Shown here one piece after another: positions 10,523 through 22,047 of a stretch of DNA of 64,000 nt. A model generated the notes under the pieces. It did not search any database. It saw only the letters and a program-made list of their open reading frames with translations, and was not told the DNA's origin. Position numbers and translations under genes: made by a program. The stretch's first letter is position 1. Each line of letters starts with the position of its first letter. The DNA comes from Vicia villosa (lineage: Eukaryota; Streptophyta; Magnoliopsida; Fabales; Fabaceae): assembly GCF_029867415.1 (NCBI RefSeq), contig NC_081185.1:70441156-70505155 (forward strand). The letters are read 5' to 3'.

Positions 10523-12964
10523 TGTCATACCCTAATTTTGACCCCCCTGAGATGTCACACCTCCAAACTTTTCAACAAGTTAAAACAATTGCTTAGAGCA
10601 GTCATTTATTACCCTGATACTTAGTTGAGGGTGCTCGGGAACAAAAGAGCTCAGGCAAAGGATCAATCAATAGAAGGATTAGTCTCCAATACAATCATAG
10701 GACTAAAAAAAACTTCATTTTTTAATCACCTATGATTGATTTGACACCCATCTCCTGGACTCAGGTTTGCTTAGTTCACCAGTCTAGGGTTTTGAGCCCA
10801 TCAAGGACTAAAATCAGGGATCACATTTGGGAAACCCTAGAAAGCCCCAGGACTCAAAGGCTTCAATCATCTTCAAATGATCCATATGACAATATCCATA
10901 AGGCATTACACTTCAATTTAAGGTCTACAGTCATCAATTTCATATGGTCGACAATTAGGGTTTATGACCTAATTCACCAAGATAGTTGACTTTTAATCAA
11001 GACATGGATCCAAAACTCAAAACATGATTCAAGAGCTTCTATTACCTTAATATAATCCATTCACATCATTCATTTGAGGAAGAGAGTTTGATTCATCACA
11101 AAAGTCCAAGATTTCACTTCATCTGGAAAAAGTCAACTATACAAGATAACCTTTGACTTTTAGGATTTTTGGCCAAAACATGACTTTTTAAGATCAATAT
11201 CATCAATAGATGATTATTAAAGTCATGTGGCAAAATAAATTCAAGAAAATTCACCATGGAGCAAAAAGTCAGGAATTAGGGTTTTTGAGGGTATTTTGGG
11301 AACTCAAAATTTTGCTTACACACTCAAAAATCTCCCAAAATGAAAGTTGTAGATCTTAAAAAATAAAAAAAAAACATCTAAAAAGACAACCTTTTTAAGG
11401 AATCAATCATTTAAGAGATTTGTGAGTTTTGAAGTAACCTAGTTTTCTTCCAACTTTAGGCCCGTTTTTCAAAAATTTCCCAAATGATTCTGAAGAAACC
11501 CCAAACTAATGAATTGAAGTAGATGTTTAGGGCTTTCCAAATTGTGCTCAACCTTCTCCAAATTCATTTGAGATAGGAGTTATGCTTGTTCAAAGTTGGC
11601 CTCATGAAGTAAAATTATAGGTCATGTACAATTTGGAACTTTGCAATTTTGTGCATATGGCTTCACTAATGGATGCTACACGAACCATAACACATCTGCA
11701 AGCATACCACGCATTCATTTTCACCATGGAATAAGAATTGAAGAAGATTCCCAAAAGCAAGAACATGTGATTATGTAATCATTACTTTTGAGAATTTATG
11801 GTAAGTAATGATTCATCAATTGAAATCTTCTCCTAAGCCAATAGAAAGCCTCTACATATCAGAAATATTCCCCAAGATCAGATAGAATCAATGGATAGGG
11901 AGCTAGCTCGGTTTGGTCATCATTGCATTTTGGAGATTCTTTGAATTTCTTCATGGCCAAGAAACCAAAACTCACTCATTAAGCAAGCTCACTCCCTCAA
12001 TCTGTACAGAACTCTTTGCCTATAAATATAAGTGATATCCTCCATACAATTCAAACCAAAGCAAATCCAATTCTTGCTTTCTCTTTCTCTTCCTCATGCT
12101 TATGGTTTTTCAAAGTTCTTTGGCAAGAAGAATCGATTTCTTCAAACCAGAGCTCTTCTTTGAGAAGTAAGCATTCTAACATCTCAAAGGGGTTCACTAG
12201 AGGTGACCCAAGCACCTGAATCACTTCTGTAAATGGAGTAACACCATAGTCACTCTCACTTTGGAGCTTAAGCAATTGGAGGTCTACATAAGATTTCAGA
12301 AGGTTTCAAGAAAATCTAAGCACATCAACATGTTCCTAGAGGTGTAGTGAAGCTATTCAGATGCCTGCAGCACATCTGTAACTATAGATTCACTAACTTC
12401 CATGTTCACTTGAAGCTCAATTTGAAGGGGTCGGGTAGAACAATACTGAGACATTCAAGGTGCAATAAGTATTCAGTTAGCATCACTGAATCCCAAGGAA
12501 GCTTTTAGGATCACTCACACAAGCCCAGGTGTTCCTCATCATCCTCACGACCTCCATATATCTCGATACCACTTATTCAAGTACTCTTTCCCATAGATCT
12601 CGATACCAGTTTGTTCAACATCACTAGAGGATCAAAAGCCCTCTACTCTCATGCATTTATTCATCATCGTCATCATTTAATTTTATTTTTGAATTTTAGG
12701 GTTCTTCGCGTATTTTGTTTAATTCAGTAGATATAGTTAATATAAATTTATGTTAGTCACATATTTGAAACCGTGAGAGAATTTAGAACAAGTTTGATGT
12801 TTACATCTTTGCAAATGAATGAGAATTGAGGGAGTTCAGAAATTCAAAAATGTTTGAGCTGGAGGTTGAAGACGAAGATGGTGATGGCGCCATTCTTTTG
12901 AATATCAGGTTTTTTAGTTTAAAATATATTTAGTTGAATCCGTTTACTAAAAGAATTCATCGTT

Positions 12965-13185
12965 TCCCCTAGTGGCCTCACATGCGCTCTTAGTACTCTC
13001 TTGCCCACAAGTCTGGGGTTCGAATCCCCCTCGCCCCAGACTTCTTGATTCTTTTATTTTTCAATGATTTACCACTTGTTTGAAAACATAACCAAATGGA
13101 TGTGTTTTATAATCACCAAGTGCGCGTTGGCCCAGTGGTGTTATTTTGAACTGGTGATTTAGAGGACGTGGGTTCAAACCTTGGA
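12965..13185 (+). other. tRNA-like modules with A and B boxes inside the Ogre LTR
   Basis: One module at 13121-13185 has an A box (TTGGCCCAGTGG, 13127-13138) and a B box (GGTTCAAACC, 13171-13180) at tRNA-like spacing. A second, upstream, has a perfect B box (GGTTCGAATCC, 13017-13027) but a weaker A box near 12969. Neither folds into a convincing complete cloverleaf by eye. They resemble tRNA-derived RNA polymerase III promoters, as in SINEs. The counterpart in the other Ogre LTR lies at 45465-45530. Confidence 0.6.
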
Positions 13186-13621
13186 GGAGACAAACCAAAT
13201 TTTTTTTACCACTATTTTCTTTGTTTTCTACACAAACTTCACACAATTATTTCACTTATCATATTAAATTATTTTCTCTTCATTTTTCACACACTTCTCC
13301 TTTAATATATCTATTTTGAGGATATACCAAAAAATCATTAAAAATATATTATTTTAGTATGTTTTAATTAGGTTTAAAATCACATATTTTAAGTATATTT
13401 TAATACCTTAAAAAATATAAATTTCACTTGATTTTCAAAACCTAATCTCTTGTAAATATTTTTGCGATAAAACCCGAATCATTTAGGTCTTAATTAGGCA
13501 TAGACTTTGTCTTTAACCTAATTAAGTTGACATTTGTCAATTTTCAAAACTGTTTCCAATCTCTGATTAAACGGACGATCCAGGTTTTCCGACAACAAAA
13601 CCTTGTATCATTTCAATCATC

Positions 13622-13925
13622 CTTCAACTGTTTTCATAAAAAGTAAACAAATCTTTGGGCCTCTAATAGAGTGTAAGTCCCAACCCCCTTTTATTTTACA
13701 AATAATCAACTGTTTTCACAACAGTAATCATTTCAAAATGCAAATCTTTTTCAACTGTTTCTCATAAACAGTAAATCATCTCTGGGTCTCTAATAGAGTG
13801 TAAGTCCCATCCATCCTTCTTTTTCTTTTAATATTCAATTAATTCTTTTTCAAACAATTGTTTTCATAATAGTCAACCAGTACTATAAAGTACTGGGCCT
13901 CTAATAGAGTCTAAGTCCCAGCATC
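13622..13925 (+). repeat. Three tandem hairpin units in the Ogre LTR
   Basis: Three units of about 110-130 bp each contain GGG(C/T)CTCTAATAGAG, then T(G/C)TAAGTCCC. The units lie at 13655-13683, 13783-13809 and 13893-13921. The inner stem is CTCT/AGAG. The outer stem is GGG/CCC extended by TT/AA in unit 1, T/A in unit 2 and CT/AG in unit 3. Between them are further hairpins, ACTGTT..AACAGT and CAGTACT..AGTACTG (near 13880-13895). Confidence 0.7.
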
Positions 13926-14622
13926 TTTTTTTAGTTTGTTTTCCAAAACTGTATTTACAAAATCTTCTTTCTGTTTTCAAAACATTCTTCTGGTATTTGA
14001 AGGGCATTATTCCCGGTGAAACTCTTCAGATACCTATGTGACCTTTGTCCATCTTCACTTCTTTAGTTTTCAAAAAACCTTTAATTGCTTATAATAAATA
14101 ATCAACTATCATCAATAAAATTGCTGGTAAGGCTTTGTATATACATCCTCAAAGGCCTCCACTCCATCCAGGTTAGGCTTTATAGCTTTCAATTTACAGT
14201 CTTTATTTAAACTACTATCAAATACAAACTGTTTATATATTATAACTACGTCAGAGTGTAAACCCTAGGACAGTTAAACTATATATATATATTATAGGAA
14301 TATGGCCTAGGATTGAGAATGTCTTCCCGGTGAAGGCTCTTTCCTAATTAGAGATCTGTAGTTCAAACCCTCAAGATGAATTATTCCCGGTGAAACATCT
14401 TGAAAAAGACTTAGAACCCAAACTAGGATACATCCACCCAAGAGGAATTATTCCCGGTGAAACCTCTTACCCATTTGCTAAGAGCCAAAATAAGTTCAAA
14501 AACCACATAGCTTTCTCTTGTGCTATAACAAGGACCCTCGATGACCCTCGATTAGCCTCCTCTTGGGCTTTGTACAAGGACCCACAGGCTTCTTGAAAGC
14601 ATTCCTAGCTTCCTCTTGAGCT

Positions 14623-15823
14623 TGTTGATCGGAAAAATAGCAAGTGTACTATTTTTACGAAGTAGTAATAAAAGGTTAAAACCAAGTATCGATCTCGAGG
14701 ACTGCGTTGGAATATAAGTTTTATAATTATTCAATTAAATAAAAAGACAACTGGGGTTTTTGATTGAGTTATAGTTTCTAAATGTAAAATAAAAATAGCA
14801 GAAGGTAAATTTAAGCCTTTTTCACTAATATGAGTAAATGCCAAGGCAAGGTGTGTAATTTGCTTTATAATAACTCTGAATCCTTATTTGAGATATTTTC
14901 AACAAGTTCATGATATTCTATTACTAAACCTTTAGAGTGTTTGCCCCTAAATCCTTATTGGGAAAACCTTTGGTTTTTCATCTATAAATCCTAAGTCCTT
15001 AGAGAAATCAGATAAAACCAAGCTTTTTCTATCAAGAATTCTTAGTGACCATAGGGTAGCCCTAGTCCTAGGTGATATCTACTATGGTTCAATTGAATAC
15101 AAACCTTAACAAATGCAATCCGGCAAATTGTTAATCATAAAACAATCTTTATTTGTCCGATAAAGAAGGCATTAAAAACGGTATAAAATTGAATTGAATA
15201 ACATAAACATGAAATCGATCAAATCAAAATATCAAAGTCATTACAAACCAAATTAGGGACACCCCCTAGAATTGGGGGGTTTAGCTACTCATATTATTCA
15301 AAATAAATTCAAAAGTATCAAAGTTCAACATTATAGATAATTGAGGAATTTGTGATCTTCAATTGCTCTTGCTCATGAATGATCTCCGTTCTCCAATAAT
15401 CTCATACGTTGCTCTTCGTCAGATTCAATTTCTTCCTTGTGCAAAAAGATGCCTCTTCTCTTCTTAATCTTTCACTTTATATTGCAAACCCTCTTTTCAA
15501 GTCGGAAAGTACCAAAATGCCCTCCTGGATCACTTTTTGAGAAAAAAACTTAAAATCATGAAAATCAGCGCAACAAGCCAACACGGGCCGTGTTAGGCAA
15601 CACGGGTACCCGTGTTGGTCCTCTGTCTCCTTTAAAATCATATTGCGCGCTCAGTAGTGGCAACACGGGTCGTGTTAGGGAACACCGGTGCCCGTGTTGC
15701 ATCACTGTCTCTTCAACTTTGTTTTCTTGAGATCCTTCCTGGCAACACGGGTCGTGTTGCTCAACACGGGCGCCCGTGTTGCACCACTGGTTCTTTATTT
15801 TCTTCACTCTTCTTGCTCCTTCC
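14623..15823 (-). mobile_element. Athila-like Ty3/gypsy LTR, left part (split by SIRE element)
   Basis: On the plus strand this starts TGTTGATCGG at 14623. Its other part ends CCGATCACA at 25657, so the joined LTR has near-inverted TGT(T)GATCGG termini and is about 1.45 kb. A G-rich tract (complement of accccaaactta, 25658-25669) lies beyond the right end, as a polypurine tract should for a minus-strand element. The phrase complementary to cattgcttgtcctcaagcg next to it is, from memory, typical of Athila-like 3' regions. Family call is tentative. The LTR interrupts the Ogre LTR at 14622. Confidence 0.55.
15573..15785. repeat. Three tandem units with near-perfect 20-bp palindromes
   Basis: Units of about 82 bp each carry a short AACACGGG(C/T)CGTGTT phrase followed by a palindrome: CAACACGGGTACCCGTGTTG (15598-15617), a one-off variant at 15681-15699, and CAACACGGGCGCCCGTGTTG (15762-15781). 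The palindrome centre changes between units (GTAC versus GCGC) while symmetry is kept. The array lies inside the Athila-like LTR and ends about 40 bp before the SIRE insertion. Confidence 0.85.
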
Positions 15824-17023
15824 TGTTAGAACAAGATTTGTTCTGATCAATTATCTTAGTTTTGATGATAACAATAATATGAATTTTGCTTAAGATAATA
15901 TGGTACTCTAATCCAATGCAATTTCCTTTTCAGGAAATATATAAAGAGTATGCATAATTCAGCGCTCAGAAGCTTTGTCTCAAGGGTTCAGCATGCAACA
16001 TCAGAACATGGTCTGGCAAGACATCAGAAGATGGTCGAAGCAGAATCAGAACATGGGTCTATGGAAGCATCAGAAGAACATGAGATCAGAAGCACTGAAG
16101 TTCTGATGGTATCACGCTCAGAAGCACTTCAAGATCAGAAGATGCTATGCACCAAGCTGTTTGACTCTGATGATATTCAAACGTTGTATTCACAAACATC
16201 AGATCAGAAGGAAGTACAAGTGGCAGGCTACGCTGACTGACAAAAGGAACGTTAAAAGCTATTATAGGCAACGTCAGTAGACACAGCGTGAACAAGGCTC
16301 GAGGTAGTTGACAAAAGCGTATAACATTAAATGCGATGCTGTACGGAACACGCAAAGCATTAAATGCACTCAACGGTCATCTTCTCCAACGCCTATAAAT
16401 ATGAAGTTCTGATGAGAAGCAAGGTTAACGATTCTGCACAAAACAACTCATATTAACTTGCTGAAACTCTGTTCAAATCAAAGCTCAGAATCTTCATCTT
16501 CATCAAAGCTCACTACATTGCTGTTGTAATATATTAGTGAGATTAAGCTTAAACGTTAAGAGAAATATCACAGTTTGTGATTATAGCTTTTAAGAAGCAA
16601 TTGTAATACTCTTAGAATTGATTACATTAAGTTGTAAGGAACTAGAGTGATCGTGTGGATCAGTATACTCTAGGAAGTCTTAGAGGTTATCTAAGCAGGT
16701 TGTAACTAGAGTGATCGTGTGGATCAGAAGACTCTAGAAAAGTCTTAGAGGGTATCTAAGCAGTTGTTCCTGGAGTGATCAGTGTGTGATCATAAGACTC
16801 TGGAAGACTTAGTTGCTGACTAAGTGGAAAACCATTGTAATCCGTGCGATTAGTGGATTAAATCCTCAGTTGAGGTAAATCATCTCTGCGGGGGTGGACT
16901 GGAGTAGTTTAGTTAACAACGAACCAGGATAAAAATAACTGTGCAATTTATTTTTATCTGTCTAGTTTTTAAAGCTACACTTATTCAAACCCCCCCCCTT
17001 TCTAAGTGTTTTTCTATCCTTCA
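15824..17023 (+). repeat. 5' LTR of the SIRE-type element
   Basis: 1,200 bp, TGTTAGAACA...CTATCCTTCA. A promoter-like cctataaatatga stands at about 16390. Three units near 16642-16673, 16705-16736 and 16770-16803 each form a nested hairpin (CTAGAGTGATC...GATCA..ACTCTAG and variants). ORFs that fit inside the LTR recur identically in the 3' LTR and are not real genes. Confidence 0.95.
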
Positions 17024-17025
17024 AT

Positions 17026-17037
17026 TGGCATCAGAGC
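17026..17037 (+). other. Primer-binding site, initiator tRNA-Met type
   Basis: TGGCATCAGAGC lies two bases after the 5' LTR end. It matches the usual plant copia primer site TGGTATCAGAGC (complement of the initiator methionine tRNA 3' end) with one mismatch at the fourth base. Confidence 0.8.
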
Positions 17038-17109
17038 GCCGGTTCTAAGGTGCAAGCACTTAACCGTGTTTAGAAAAGATTCAGGAAGAGAAAAACGCTT
17101 CAGTAAAAG

Positions 17110-19029
17110 ATGGCTGATGAAACTGCAAAGTCTACACCTGCATCTACATCTGGCTCTACTGAGCAACACAACGGTAACAATGGTTATACTAGACCGCCGG
17201 TATTTGATGGTGAAAACTTTGAATACCGGAAAGATAAACTGGAAAGTTACTTTCTTGGTCTAGATGGTGATCTATGGGATCTTCTGATGGATGGTTACAA
17301 ACATCCAGTAAATGCCAGTGGCGTAAAGCTGACAAGGCAAGAAATGAATGATGATCAGAAGAAGCTTTTCAGGAATCATCATAAATGCAGAACTGTTTTG
17401 CTGAATGCTATCTCTCATGCTGAGTATGAGAAGATATCTAACAGGGAAATGGCCTATGACATATATGAGTCCTTGAAAATGACTCATGAAGGAAATGCTC
17501 AAGTCAAGGAGACTAAAGCTCTCGCTTTAATCCAGAAGTATGAAGCCTTCAAGATGGAGGATGATGAAGACATTGAAAAGATGTTTTCAAGATTTCAAAC
17601 TCTTACTGCTGGATTGAGAGTTCTTGACAAGGGATACACCAAGGCTGATCACGTAAAGAAGATCATCAGAAGCTTATTCAGAAGATGGGGTCCTATGGTG
17701 ACTGCATTCAAGATTGCAAAGAATCTGAATGAAGTTTCTCTGGAAGAGCTTATCAGTGCCTTGAGAAGCCATGAAATAGAGCTGGACGCAAATGAGCCTC
17801 AAAAGAAAGGTAAGTCTATTGCATTAAAATCCAATATCAAGAAATGCACTAACGCTTTTCAGGCTAGAGAAGAAGATCCTGAAGAATCAGAATCTGAAGT
17901 AGAAGATGAACTGTCCTTGATCTCCAGAAGGCTAAATCAACTCTGGAAGAACAAGCAAAGGAAGTTCAGAGGCGTCAGAAGTTCAAAGAAATTTGAACGT
18001 GGAGAATCTTCTGATGACAGAAGATTTGACAAGAAGAAGGTCATGTGCTATGAATGCAATGAGCCTGGACACTTCAAGAATGAATGTCCAAAACTTCAGA
18101 AGGAAAATCCCAAGAAGAAGTTTCATAAGAAGAAAGGTCTTATGGCAACCTGGGATGAGTCAGAAGATGATTCAGACTCTGAAGATGAGCAGGCTAACTG
18201 TGCGCTGATGGCGACAGAAGATGACGGATCAGAATCTACATCAGAATCAGATTCTGAAGAGGTATTTTCTGAACTTACTAGAGATGAGTTAGTTTCCGGT
18301 CTAACAGAACTTCTGGAATTCAAGTCTCAGATTAGTCTCAAATACAAAAAGCTGAAAAAGCTATTTGAATTTGAAACAAAGAAGCTTGAGTTGGAAAATT
18401 CTGAATTAAAAGAAAAACTTTTAAAATTATCCAATAATGTTGGATCTCCTTCTGATTCAGAAAAATCCACTCCTAGTCTAAACCATATTCTGAAAGAATA
18501 TGATTTAAGTTTCAGGAAGTTCTTATCTAGAAGTATTGGCAGAAGTCAGCTAGCTTCTATGATATATGCTGTGTCTGGAAACAAAAGAGTTGGCATTGGT
18601 TTTGAGGGTGAAACCCCATACAAACTTGAACCTGTTGATGAAATGAAATTCACATACAAGCCATTGTATGATCAGTTCAAGTATGGCCACTCCCATGATA
18701 TTAGGCACACTTCACATGCTCAAAGTTTTCACATAACACACACCAAAAAGCATGTGACACAACCTAGGAAATATCATGAAACTCACATTAAAAATTATCA
18801 TGTTGTTCCTCCTATTGCTTACAATGTTAAACCCAAGTTCAATCAGAACTTGAGAAAATCTAACAAGAAAGGACCCAAGAAGATGTGGGTACCTAAGGAT
18901 AAGATTATTCCTATTGCAGATATCCTTGGCTGCAAAAAGGACAAAGCACAACATGTCATGGTACCTGGACTCTGGATGCTCACGACACATGACAGGAAGA
19001 AGGTCTATGTTCCAAGACCTGGTGCTTAA
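17110..19029 (+). CDS. gag: SIRE-type gag polyprotein
   Basis: 639 codons from [10 protein letters not shown], the first good ATG after the primer site. Residues about 30-240 form the copia-type gag domain ([35 protein letters not shown]). Residues 313-326 are a CCHC zinc knuckle ([14 protein letters not shown]) for RNA binding, followed by an acidic, serine-rich stretch (about 350-400) and a lysine-rich region. The product would form the particle shell and package RNA in the cytoplasm. The frame runs on beyond the pol start and ends at 19029, overlapping the next frame by 116 bases. The minus-strand copy has the same overlap. Confidence 0.9.
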   Translation: MADETAKSTPASTSGSTEQHNGNNGYTRPPVFDGENFEYRKDKLESYFLGLDGDLWDLLMDGYKHPVNASGVKLTRQEMNDDQKKLFRNHHKCRTVLLNAISHAEYEKISNREMAYDIYESLKMTHEGNAQVKETKALALIQKYEAFKMEDDEDIEKMFSRFQTLTAGLRVLDKGYTKADHVKKIIRSLFRRWGPMVTAFKIAKNLNEVSLEELISALRSHEIELDANEPQKKGKSIALKSNIKKCTNAFQAREEDPEESESEVEDELSLISRRLNQLWKNKQRKFRGVRSSKKFERGESSDDRRFDKKKVMCYECNEPGHFKNECPKLQKENPKKKFHKKKGLMATWDESEDDSDSEDEQANCALMATEDDGSESTSESDSEEVFSELTRDELVSGLTELLEFKSQISLKYKKLKKLFEFETKKLELENSELKEKLLKLSNNVGSPSDSEKSTPSLNHILKEYDLSFRKFLSRSIGRSQLASMIYAVSGNKRVGIGFEGETPYKLEPVDEMKFTYKPLYDQFKYGHSHDIRHTSHAQSFHITHTKKHVTQPRKYHETHIKNYHVVPPIAYNVKPKFNQNLRKSNKKGPKKMWVPKDKIIPIADILGCKKDKAQHVMVPGLWMLTTHDRKKVYVPRPGA

Positions 19030-20950
19030 GTCTGGAGGAGAAGTCAAGTTTGGAGGAGATCAGAAGGGCAAGATAATTGGCTCTGGAACTATAAGGTCTG
19101 GTAACTCTCCTTCCATTTCTAATGTACTTCTTGTAGAAGGATTAACACATAACCTCTTATCTATCAGTCAATTGAGTGACAATGGTTATGATATAATCTT
19201 TAATCAAAAGTCTTGCAAGGCTGTAAATCAGAAGGATGGCTCAATCCTATTTACAGGCAAGAGGAAGAATAACATTTATAAGACAGATCTGCAAGATCTT
19301 ATGAGTCAGAAGGTGACTTGTCTTATGTCTGTTTCTGAAGAGCAGTGGGTCTGGCACAGAAGATTAGGTCATGCTAGTTTGAGAAAGATTTCTCAGATTA
19401 ACAAACTGGATCTTGTCAGAGGACTCCCTAATCTGAAATTCAAATCAGATGCTCTTTGTGAAGCATGTCAGAAGGGCAAGTTCTCCAAACCTGCATTCAA
19501 GTCCAAGAATGTTGTTTCTACCTCAAGGCCATTAGAACTCCTGCACATTGATCTGTTTGGCCCAGTCAAAACAGCATCTGTCAGAGGGAAGAAATATGGA
19601 TTAGTCATCGTAGATGATTATAGTCGCTGGACGTGGGTAAAATTCTTGAAACACAAGGATGAGACTCATTCAGTGTTCTTTGATTTCTGCATTCAGATTC
19701 AATCTGAAAAAGAGTGTAAAATCATAAAGGTCAGAAGTGATCATGGTGGTGAATTTGAGAACAGATCCTTTGAAGAATTCTTCAAAGAAAATGGTATTGC
19801 CCATGATTTCTCTTGTCCTAGAACTCCACAGCAAAATGGAGTTGTAGAACGAAAGAATAGGACTCTGCAAGAAATGGCCAGAACCATGATCAATGAAACC
19901 AATATGGCTAAGCATTTCTGGGCAGAAGCAATAAACACTGCATGCTATATTCAGAATAGAATCTCTATCAGACCTATTCTAAATAAGACTCCTTATGAAC
20001 TGTGGAAGAATAAAAAGCCCAACATTTCATATTTTCATCCTTTTGGATGTGTATGCTTTATTCTGAACACTAAAGATCATCTTGGTAAGTTTGATTCCAA
20101 AGCACAAAAATGTTTCCTTCTTGGATATTCTGAACGCTCAAAAGGCTACAGAGTATACAATACTGAAACATTGATTGTGGAAGAATCAATCAATATCAGG
20201 TTTGATGATAAGCTTGGTTCTGAAAAACCAAAGCAGTTTTATAATTTTGCAGATTGTGATATTGATATATCAGAAGTTGTTGAGCCAAGAAGCAACGCAT
20301 CAGAAGCAGAGCTTCTCAGAAGCAAAGAATCTGAAGATCAAGTATCAGCTTCTCTGGAGAATCTAAACATTTCTGAAGAACCATCTGTCAGAAGATCATC
20401 CAGACTCATTTCTGGTCATTCAGAAGATGTCATTCTTGGAAAGAAGGATGATCCAATCAGAACAAGAGCATTCCTTAAGAACAATGCAGACTGTCAATTA
20501 GGTCTTGTATCTTTGATCGAGCCAACTTCTGTTGATCATGCTCTAGAAGATCCAGATTGGATAATTGCTATGCAAGAAGAACTGAATCAGTTTACAAGGA
20601 ATGATGTTTGGGATCTTGTTCCTAGACCAGATGGATTCAATATAATCGGTACAAAATGGGTCTTCAGAAACAAGCTCAGTGAGAAAGGTGAAGTGATAAG
20701 GAACAAAGCCAGACTGGTGGCTCAGGGTTATAGTCAGCAAGAAGGGATTGACTATACAGAAACCTTTGCACCAGTGGCCAGGTTAGAATCTATTCGTCTA
20801 TTAATTTCATTTGCCACTCAACATAACATCACTCTCTATCAGATGGATGTTAAGAGTGCCTTCTTAAATGGTTATATAGATGAAGAAGTTTATGTCCATC
20901 AACTCCTGGTTTTGAAGACTCTATGTCTCCTAATCATGTTTTTAAACTAA
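18914..20950 (+). CDS. pol: SIRE-type pol: protease, integrase and start of RT
   Basis: This frame is +1 relative to gag. The aspartic protease motif DSG is at residues 19-21 ([13 protein letters not shown]). The integrase zinc-binding residues are H148, H153, C182 and C185, and the catalytic triad is D213, D276 and E312 (D35E spacing). The linker then leads to the RT start ([15 protein letters not shown]). The frame fails at 20950: near 20902-20905 one base appears to be missing relative to the expected reading, and the RT continues in the frame of the next entry. Protease would cleave the polyprotein and integrase would join cDNA to the genome. No separate start signal is visible, so expression presumably requires a frame change from gag. 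The first ATG at 18914 is nominal. Confidence 0.9.
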   Translation: MQISLAAKRTKHNMSWYLDSGCSRHMTGRRSMFQDLVLKSGGEVKFGGDQKGKIIGSGTIRSGNSPSISNVLLVEGLTHNLLSISQLSDNGYDIIFNQKSCKAVNQKDGSILFTGKRKNNIYKTDLQDLMSQKVTCLMSVSEEQWVWHRRLGHASLRKISQINKLDLVRGLPNLKFKSDALCEACQKGKFSKPAFKSKNVVSTSRPLELLHIDLFGPVKTASVRGKKYGLVIVDDYSRWTWVKFLKHKDETHSVFFDFCIQIQSEKECKIIKVRSDHGGEFENRSFEEFFKENGIAHDFSCPRTPQQNGVVERKNRTLQEMARTMINETNMAKHFWAEAINTACYIQNRISIRPILNKTPYELWKNKKPNISYFHPFGCVCFILNTKDHLGKFDSKAQKCFLLGYSERSKGYRVYNTETLIVEESINIRFDDKLGSEKPKQFYNFADCDIDISEVVEPRSNASEAELLRSKESEDQVSASLENLNISEEPSVRRSSRLISGHSEDVILGKKDDPIRTRAFLKNNADCQLGLVSLIEPTSVDHALEDPDWIIAMQEELNQFTRNDVWDLVPRPDGFNIIGTKWVFRNKLSEKGEVIRNKARLVAQGYSQQEGIDYTETFAPVARLESIRLLISFATQHNITLYQMDVKSAFLNGYIDEEVYVHQLLVLKTLCLLIMFLN

Positions 20951-22047
20951 AGAAATCATTGTATGGATTGAAACAAGCTCCCAGAGCTTGGTATGAACGC
21001 TTAAGTTCTTTCCTTCTGGGTAATGGTTTCACTAGAGGAAAAGTGGACACTACTCTCTTTTGTAAAACCTTTAAAAGGGATATTTTAATTTGTCAAATAT
21101 ATGTAGATGATATTATTTTTGGAACATCTAATGCTACACTTGGAAAGGAGTTTGCTGAGTCTATGCAGGCTGAGTTTGAAATGAGCATGATGGGAGAACT
21201 CAAGTATTTCCTTGGAATACAAATAAATCAAACATCAGAAGGAACGTATGTTCACCAAACCAAGTATGTGAAGGAACTTCTGAAGAAGTTTAATCTTCTA
21301 GACTGCAAAGAAGCCAAAACTCCTATGCATCCAACATGCATCCTAGGTAAGGATGAGGTAAGTAAGAAGGTAGATCAAAAGTTATACAGAGGTATGATTG
21401 GATCTCTTCTATATTTGACTGCTTCTAGACCTGACATTCTGTTCAGTGTTTGTTTGTGTGCTAGATTCCAATCAGATCCTAGAGAATCTCATTTAACTGT
21501 TGTTAAGAGAATTCTAAGGTATCTGAAAGGTACTACTAATGTTGGCTTAGTTTACAGAAAATCTAAAGAATACAACTTAGTAGGATTCTGCGATGCTGAC
21601 TATGCTGGAGACAGAATTGAAAGAAAGAGTACTTCAGGAAGTTGTCAATTTCTTGGAAGTCATTTGATCTCCTGGTATAGCAAGAAGCAAGCAACTATTG
21701 CTCTATCAACAACAGAAGCAGAATATGTCGCTGCTGCTGGTTCCAGTACACAGATGCTCTGGATGAAGAGTCAGTTAGAAGATTATCAGATATATGAGAG
21801 TAACATTCCTATATTCTATGATAATACTTCTGCTATATGTTTATCTAAGAATCCTATTCTTCATTCAAAAGCTAAACATATTGAGATTAAACATCATTTC
21901 ATAAGGGACTATGTTCAGAAGGGTGTTATATCTTTAAACTTTGTGGATACAGACCATCAATGGGCTGATATCTTTACAAAACCCCTGGCTGAAGATAGGT
22001 TTAAGTTCATTCTGAAGAACATCATTATGGATTTATGCCCTGAATGA
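20923..22047 (+). CDS. pol: SIRE-type pol: RT C-terminal part and RNase H
   Basis: 374 codons in the gag frame. The RT continues with [18 protein letters not shown] and the catalytic YVDD at residues 60-63. The RNase H domain follows ([19 protein letters not shown]; the DNTSA segment; [16 protein letters not shown]), ending in the characteristic ADIFTKPL segment. The apparent single-base loss near 20902-20905 splits RT, so this copy should not make a continuous reverse transcriptase, although its LTRs are nearly identical. It moved recently, so either the loss followed insertion or another copy supplied the enzyme. The frame stops at 22047. Confidence 0.9.
   Translation: MSPNHVFKLKKSLYGLKQAPRAWYERLSSFLLGNGFTRGKVDTTLFCKTFKRDILICQIYVDDIIFGTSNATLGKEFAESMQAEFEMSMMGELKYFLGIQINQTSEGTYVHQTKYVKELLKKFNLLDCKEAKTPMHPTCILGKDEVSKKVDQKLYRGMIGSLLYLTASRPDILFSVCLCARFQSDPRESHLTVVKRILRYLKGTTNVGLVYRKSKEYNLVGFCDADYAGDRIERKSTSGSCQFLGSHLISWYSKKQATIALSTTEAEYVAAAGSSTQMLWMKSQLEDYQIYESNIPIFYDNTSAICLSKNPILHSKAKHIEIKHHFIRDYVQKGVISLNFVDTDHQWADIFTKPLAEDRFKFILKNIIMDLCPE

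Larger units (their letters stand above)
10523..14622 (+). mobile_element. Ogre-type LTR, 3'-truncated
   Basis: The LTR begins TGTCATACCCTAATTTTGAC and aligns, with many changes, to the complement of the LTR at 43238-48070. Matching text includes the start, a stretch with gggatcacatttgggaaaccc near 10825 (compare 47595), the tRNA-like module (13121), AT-rich DNA near 13400 and the cctcctcttgggctt repeats near 14560. It stops at 14622 where an Athila-like LTR begins, about 1 kb short of the homologous LTR end. No internal Ogre region follows. Ogre LTRs of 4-6 kb are usual, so the length fits. Confidence 0.75.

Noticed and set aside
13121..13185. Functional tRNA gene
   Set aside because: A and B boxes are good, but acceptor and anticodon stems do not pair convincingly by eye, so it is reported only as tRNA-like.
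15950..16373. ORFs of about 95 codons inside the SIRE LTRs (also 24336-24759 and 58364-58711)
   Set aside because: Lie within LTRs and recur only because the LTRs are repeated; sense and antisense frames overlap; no domain.
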